DNA from: CAYXFZ01 sp964464385
GTDB taxonomy: Bacteria; Planctomycetota; UBA1135
DNA length: 56,153 nt
Assembly (NCBI GenBank): GCA_964464385.1
Contig: CAYXFZ010000002.1
Coordinates: forward strand, 1 to 56,153
Direction: 5' to 3'
The notes under the pieces were generated by a model that searched no databases, was not told where the DNA came from, and worked only from the letters and a program-made list of their open reading frames with translations. Made by a program: the position numbers and the translations under genes. Below are positions 53,897-56,153 of the stretch, in pieces. The stretch's first letter is position 1; each line of letters starts with the position of its first letter.

Positions 53897-55745
53897 CCCA
53901 AACGAGTTTCTAGACCGTTGGAGCAGGACCAGCCCTTGCCGGAAGCGGCCGGATCGCTGTCAATCCAAACCTGCCAGAAGAAACTCCGGCCGACCAACGA
54001 GGAGTTGTTGGGCACTTGGCCCGGCAGGACCGCCACGCCTTGGTTGTTGATGGAAATGGGCGTGTAGCTCTTGTACTTCACCAAAATGGTGGCTCCATCA
54101 AAGGACACCGAGTCCTTTTTGGGCCCAAAGAGGTAGTAGGCAGTGCCGCCAGGGAGGCCATTGACGAGATCCAAGGTAATGGAAGTGCCCAGGACTGGTG
54201 GGTCGGAGGAAAGCGCTGGCATGCCCAAACTGCCGGCCTTGCCGGTGCCATAGGGAATGGAGGCCGCCGAATTGCCACCGCCGATGATGAAGTCCTGATC
54301 ACTTTGATCCGAGCCGGAGTTGCCCGAGGCATCGTAAACCAGGATGCGCAAGCGGCCTTGGCTGGTGTTCACCGCAGGCACAGTCCAATTGGTGGAACCT
54401 GCGGCGGGCAAACTAGATTGCACGCGGCTCCAGCTAGCGCCACCGTCCGAGGAAAATTCCAGATCCGCCGAAGTGACGGCCTGATCGTCATCGGAGATCC
54501 ATTGCACGGGCACGACATCACCGGGGGCGAAAGAACCCGAGTTTGGGGTGATCAACTGGGCGGTTGGGTTCACGCCGCCCAAGGGGGCGGGAATGTGCAT
54601 GACGATGCAATGCAAGACGCCGGCATAACTCACCACGGCATCGGAATTGATGGAAACGATGGTCTTGCCCGGGCAAGCTTGTTGCCATGTGGCAATGGCC
54701 TGAGAGTTGTATTGGCTGACCCCATTCTTGGTAAAGGAGGGCACCATCACCAAGTTATTAAACATCACGACATTGGTGTAGGTGTAATGCACGCCACCCG
54801 TACTGCGGGCAGGAGTGCGCAGCACGGTGTAGCCCAAGTTAGCCATGGTCACGGCGGCGTTGTCGCAGGTTTGATCTTGGGAACTTCCAGACTGGACGGG
54901 CCAGTCACTGATGACCACGGTGTCGTCAGCGCAGATTTGCATCCACATATCAAGGTGTTGGGTGGAGTCCACCGACTTTGGCAGGGTGTTGAAAAAGGTC
55001 TGTTGAAGATCTTGATAGTCACGAAACACTTGCGCGATTTGCGGCTCGGACCAGCCGGAGTTTTCATTGGCAATNNNNNNNNNNTGGCAATGAGCCGGGT
55101 CGCATAGCCCGATCCCAAAGCATCCAGATGAAAGTTGCCACCGCCGTGCGTCAGGCCGTGGTCATAGATGGCCTGATTCTTGTAACCCGAAAAGAAACCG
55201 GGAAGCCTGTTATCATTGTTCCGGGGCCTGTTGTACTTGTGGTCAATGATGGAGCGAACAGCACCCTCATAGATGTAGCGAGGGCCGTAATCTCGAATCC
55301 AAATCGTGTCGGTGGTGGCAGTCGGAAATTCGATCTGAGAGAGATCCGCACCTTGTGCCGTCAGCGTGGAAGTTGCCGAAGATTTTTCGCTGTTGTTGTC
55401 CAGCATGCAATACACCCGGCCGCCGCCGGCGGTCGTGACCTGGGCCGCCATCTTGGCCAACACCGTTTTTTGTCCGGAGGTGCCCTCCCATGCAATCAAC
55501 AGGGCTTCCATCGGTTCATACTCGGCAACGCAACGGATGGGCCCGGTGGGGGGTGAGGTCGTGGAGCGGCCGACACCAGGAGGTTGGGTACTCATCCAGG
55601 CTTCTTCCTCGGCAGTAAGGGCCCGGGAGATCCCGACACCTTCGGGATAAACGGGCTCTTGGAGAGGAAGGGGTATGGCGAGAAGAAGGAGGAGCACGAG
55701 GTCAAGTTTGGGACGGGGAAAATTCCTACCGGTTCCGACTTCCAT
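53890..55745 (-). CDS. Secreted peptidylarginine deiminase/agmatine deiminase-family protein with Ig-like and C-terminal beta domains
   Basis: The gap at 55075-55084 has the same 7 bases (TGGCAAT) on both flanks; collapsing them gives one frame of 612 residues. The signal peptide region is LVLLLLLAIPLPLQ; a GTG at 55697 is an alternative start. The guanidino-group-modifying fold is clear: AEYEPMEALLIAWEG, TDTIWIRDYGPRYIYEG (catalytic Asp), HGGGNFHLDALGSGYATRLI, then TQHLDMWMQ (His and Asp), and GVLHCIVMHIPAPLGG (nucleophile Cys). This resembles Porphyromonas-type PAD. An Ig-like domain (APGDVVPVQWISDDD) and a C-terminal beta module follow. It would release ammonia from arginine or agmatine groups outside the cell; the substrate is not known. 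Confidence 0.85.
55075..55084. other. Assembly gap (10 N), probably an unmerged 7-nt overlap
   Basis: TGGCAAT ends the left contig (55068-55074) and begins the right one (55085-55091). Joining there gives TRLIANENSGWSEPQ in one frame on the minus strand. Confidence 0.8.
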
Positions 55746-55758
55746 CCTAGCCGAGGAA

Positions 55759-55764
55759 TACAAT
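55759..55764 (+). promoter_or_regulatory. TAnnnT -10-like element (TACAAT)
   Basis: TACAAT ends 8 nt before the ATG at 55773, in a 27-bp divergent space. Confidence 0.5.
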
Positions 55765-55772
55765 TCGGCGGA

Positions 55773-56153
55773 ATGGCACCCTCACGCCGCCCTTTCTTCG
55801 CCCTGTCCCGGAAAACCGCTCGGGAATGGGTTGCCGCGACTGGCGCTTCTCCAGTTTGGGCAGATCGATTGCGGGCTCACCTCTTGCAAGGGGGGAAGCC
55901 CGAGAGCCTGGCCAGTGCCCCGTGGCGACATGTGCCCAAAGGATTGCCGGCCGCCCTGGAAGAAAAGGTTCGTTGGTCCTCCTCGCATGTTCTGGAACGG
56001 CACTTGGCTCCCGACGGTGCCGAAAAAATCCTCCTGTCCTTGGCCGACTGAGCAGTCAGGTTAGTTGTGCCATGGCCTGTCGGTTTTGCGCCAGCGGCTT
56101 GGAGGGCGCCAGTCGCAATCTCCATGCCCATTAAATTTTGGAACAAGTGATGC
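55773..56153 (+). pseudogene. rlmN: Broken rlmN (23S rRNA/tRNA adenine-C2 methyltransferase), truncated by the window end
   Basis: The first 92 codons resemble the RlmN N-terminal domain (SRKTAREWVAATGASPVWADR, a long basic helix region, LPAALEEKV). The frame then ends in TGA at 56049. Immediately after, in another frame, comes the radical-SAM core SSQVSCAMACRFCASGLEGA with its CxxxCxxC, then SRNLHAH. About 20 residues expected between LSLAD and SSQV are missing, and a TAA stands where RlmN has the Glu of the AxEI motif, before ILEQVM. Deletion plus nonsense suggests either a pseudogene or a contig-end error; rlmN is normally important for translation, so another copy may exist. Confidence 0.7.

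Overview
The window reads as a piece of a GC-rich (about 60%), free-living, probably marine Planctomycetota chromosome, assembled from short contigs; six runs of N mark contig joints. The assignment rests on gene content: secreted propeller/cytochrome c dehydrogenases of the PVC type, DUF1080 (3-keto-disaccharide hydrolase) domains, Tat-exported Gfo/Idh/MocA oxidoreductases, FG-GAP/VCBS surface proteins, a degenerate FGE-fold protein, and very long exported proteins with short signal peptides. No phage, IS element, CRISPR array or rRNA gene was seen.

Layout. 1-4816 (+): the end of speA, then a lipoprotein cytochrome c, a propeller-DUF1080 enzyme and a small exported protein. 4832-10860 (-): an exported BNR/sortilin-like protein broken by a gap, and a 1092-residue propeller-HEAT-cytochrome c-ThuA fusion. 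10904-13277 (+): a prenyltransferase/squalene-repeat protein ending in a perfect 42-bp palindrome. 13320-21742 (-): a tight six-gene operon (FGE-fold protein, Gfo/Idh, DUF1080, unknown, nagB, gluzincin peptidase). 21779-23053 (+): a second Gfo/Idh. 23037-29341 (-): a tetR-TolC-HlyD-RND efflux operon with a visible operator. 29552-42840: DUF3592, sulfatase-fold hydrolase, metzincin, b562-like protein, another dehydrogenase-cytochrome c, and two FG-GAP proteins. 42893-46698 (-): a Tm-1-like/PEP-hydrolase-like pair next to ATP-type pckA. 46985-53072 (-): addA, addB and a damaged tRNA (Asn-like) followed by a good terminator. 53162-56153: a TrmJ-like methyltransferase, a secreted peptidylarginine-deiminase-family protein and a broken rlmN.

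Two signals run through the whole window. First, nearly every gene that heads a transcription unit has a TAnnnT hexamer 6-13 nt before its start codon and no Shine-Dalgarno sequence, which suggests widespread leaderless transcription; pckA is a contrasting case with a long leader and a Shine-Dalgarno sequence. Second, most N gaps can be sized or closed from the sequence: two are overlaps of contig ends, and three others can be predicted from reading frame and family conservation.

Working together, the secreted enzymes suggest a polysaccharide-degrading lifestyle: oxidation to 3-keto sugars, DUF1080-type cleavage, cytochrome c electron transfer and NagB for amino sugars. This is inference from families; no substrate can be read from the DNA.
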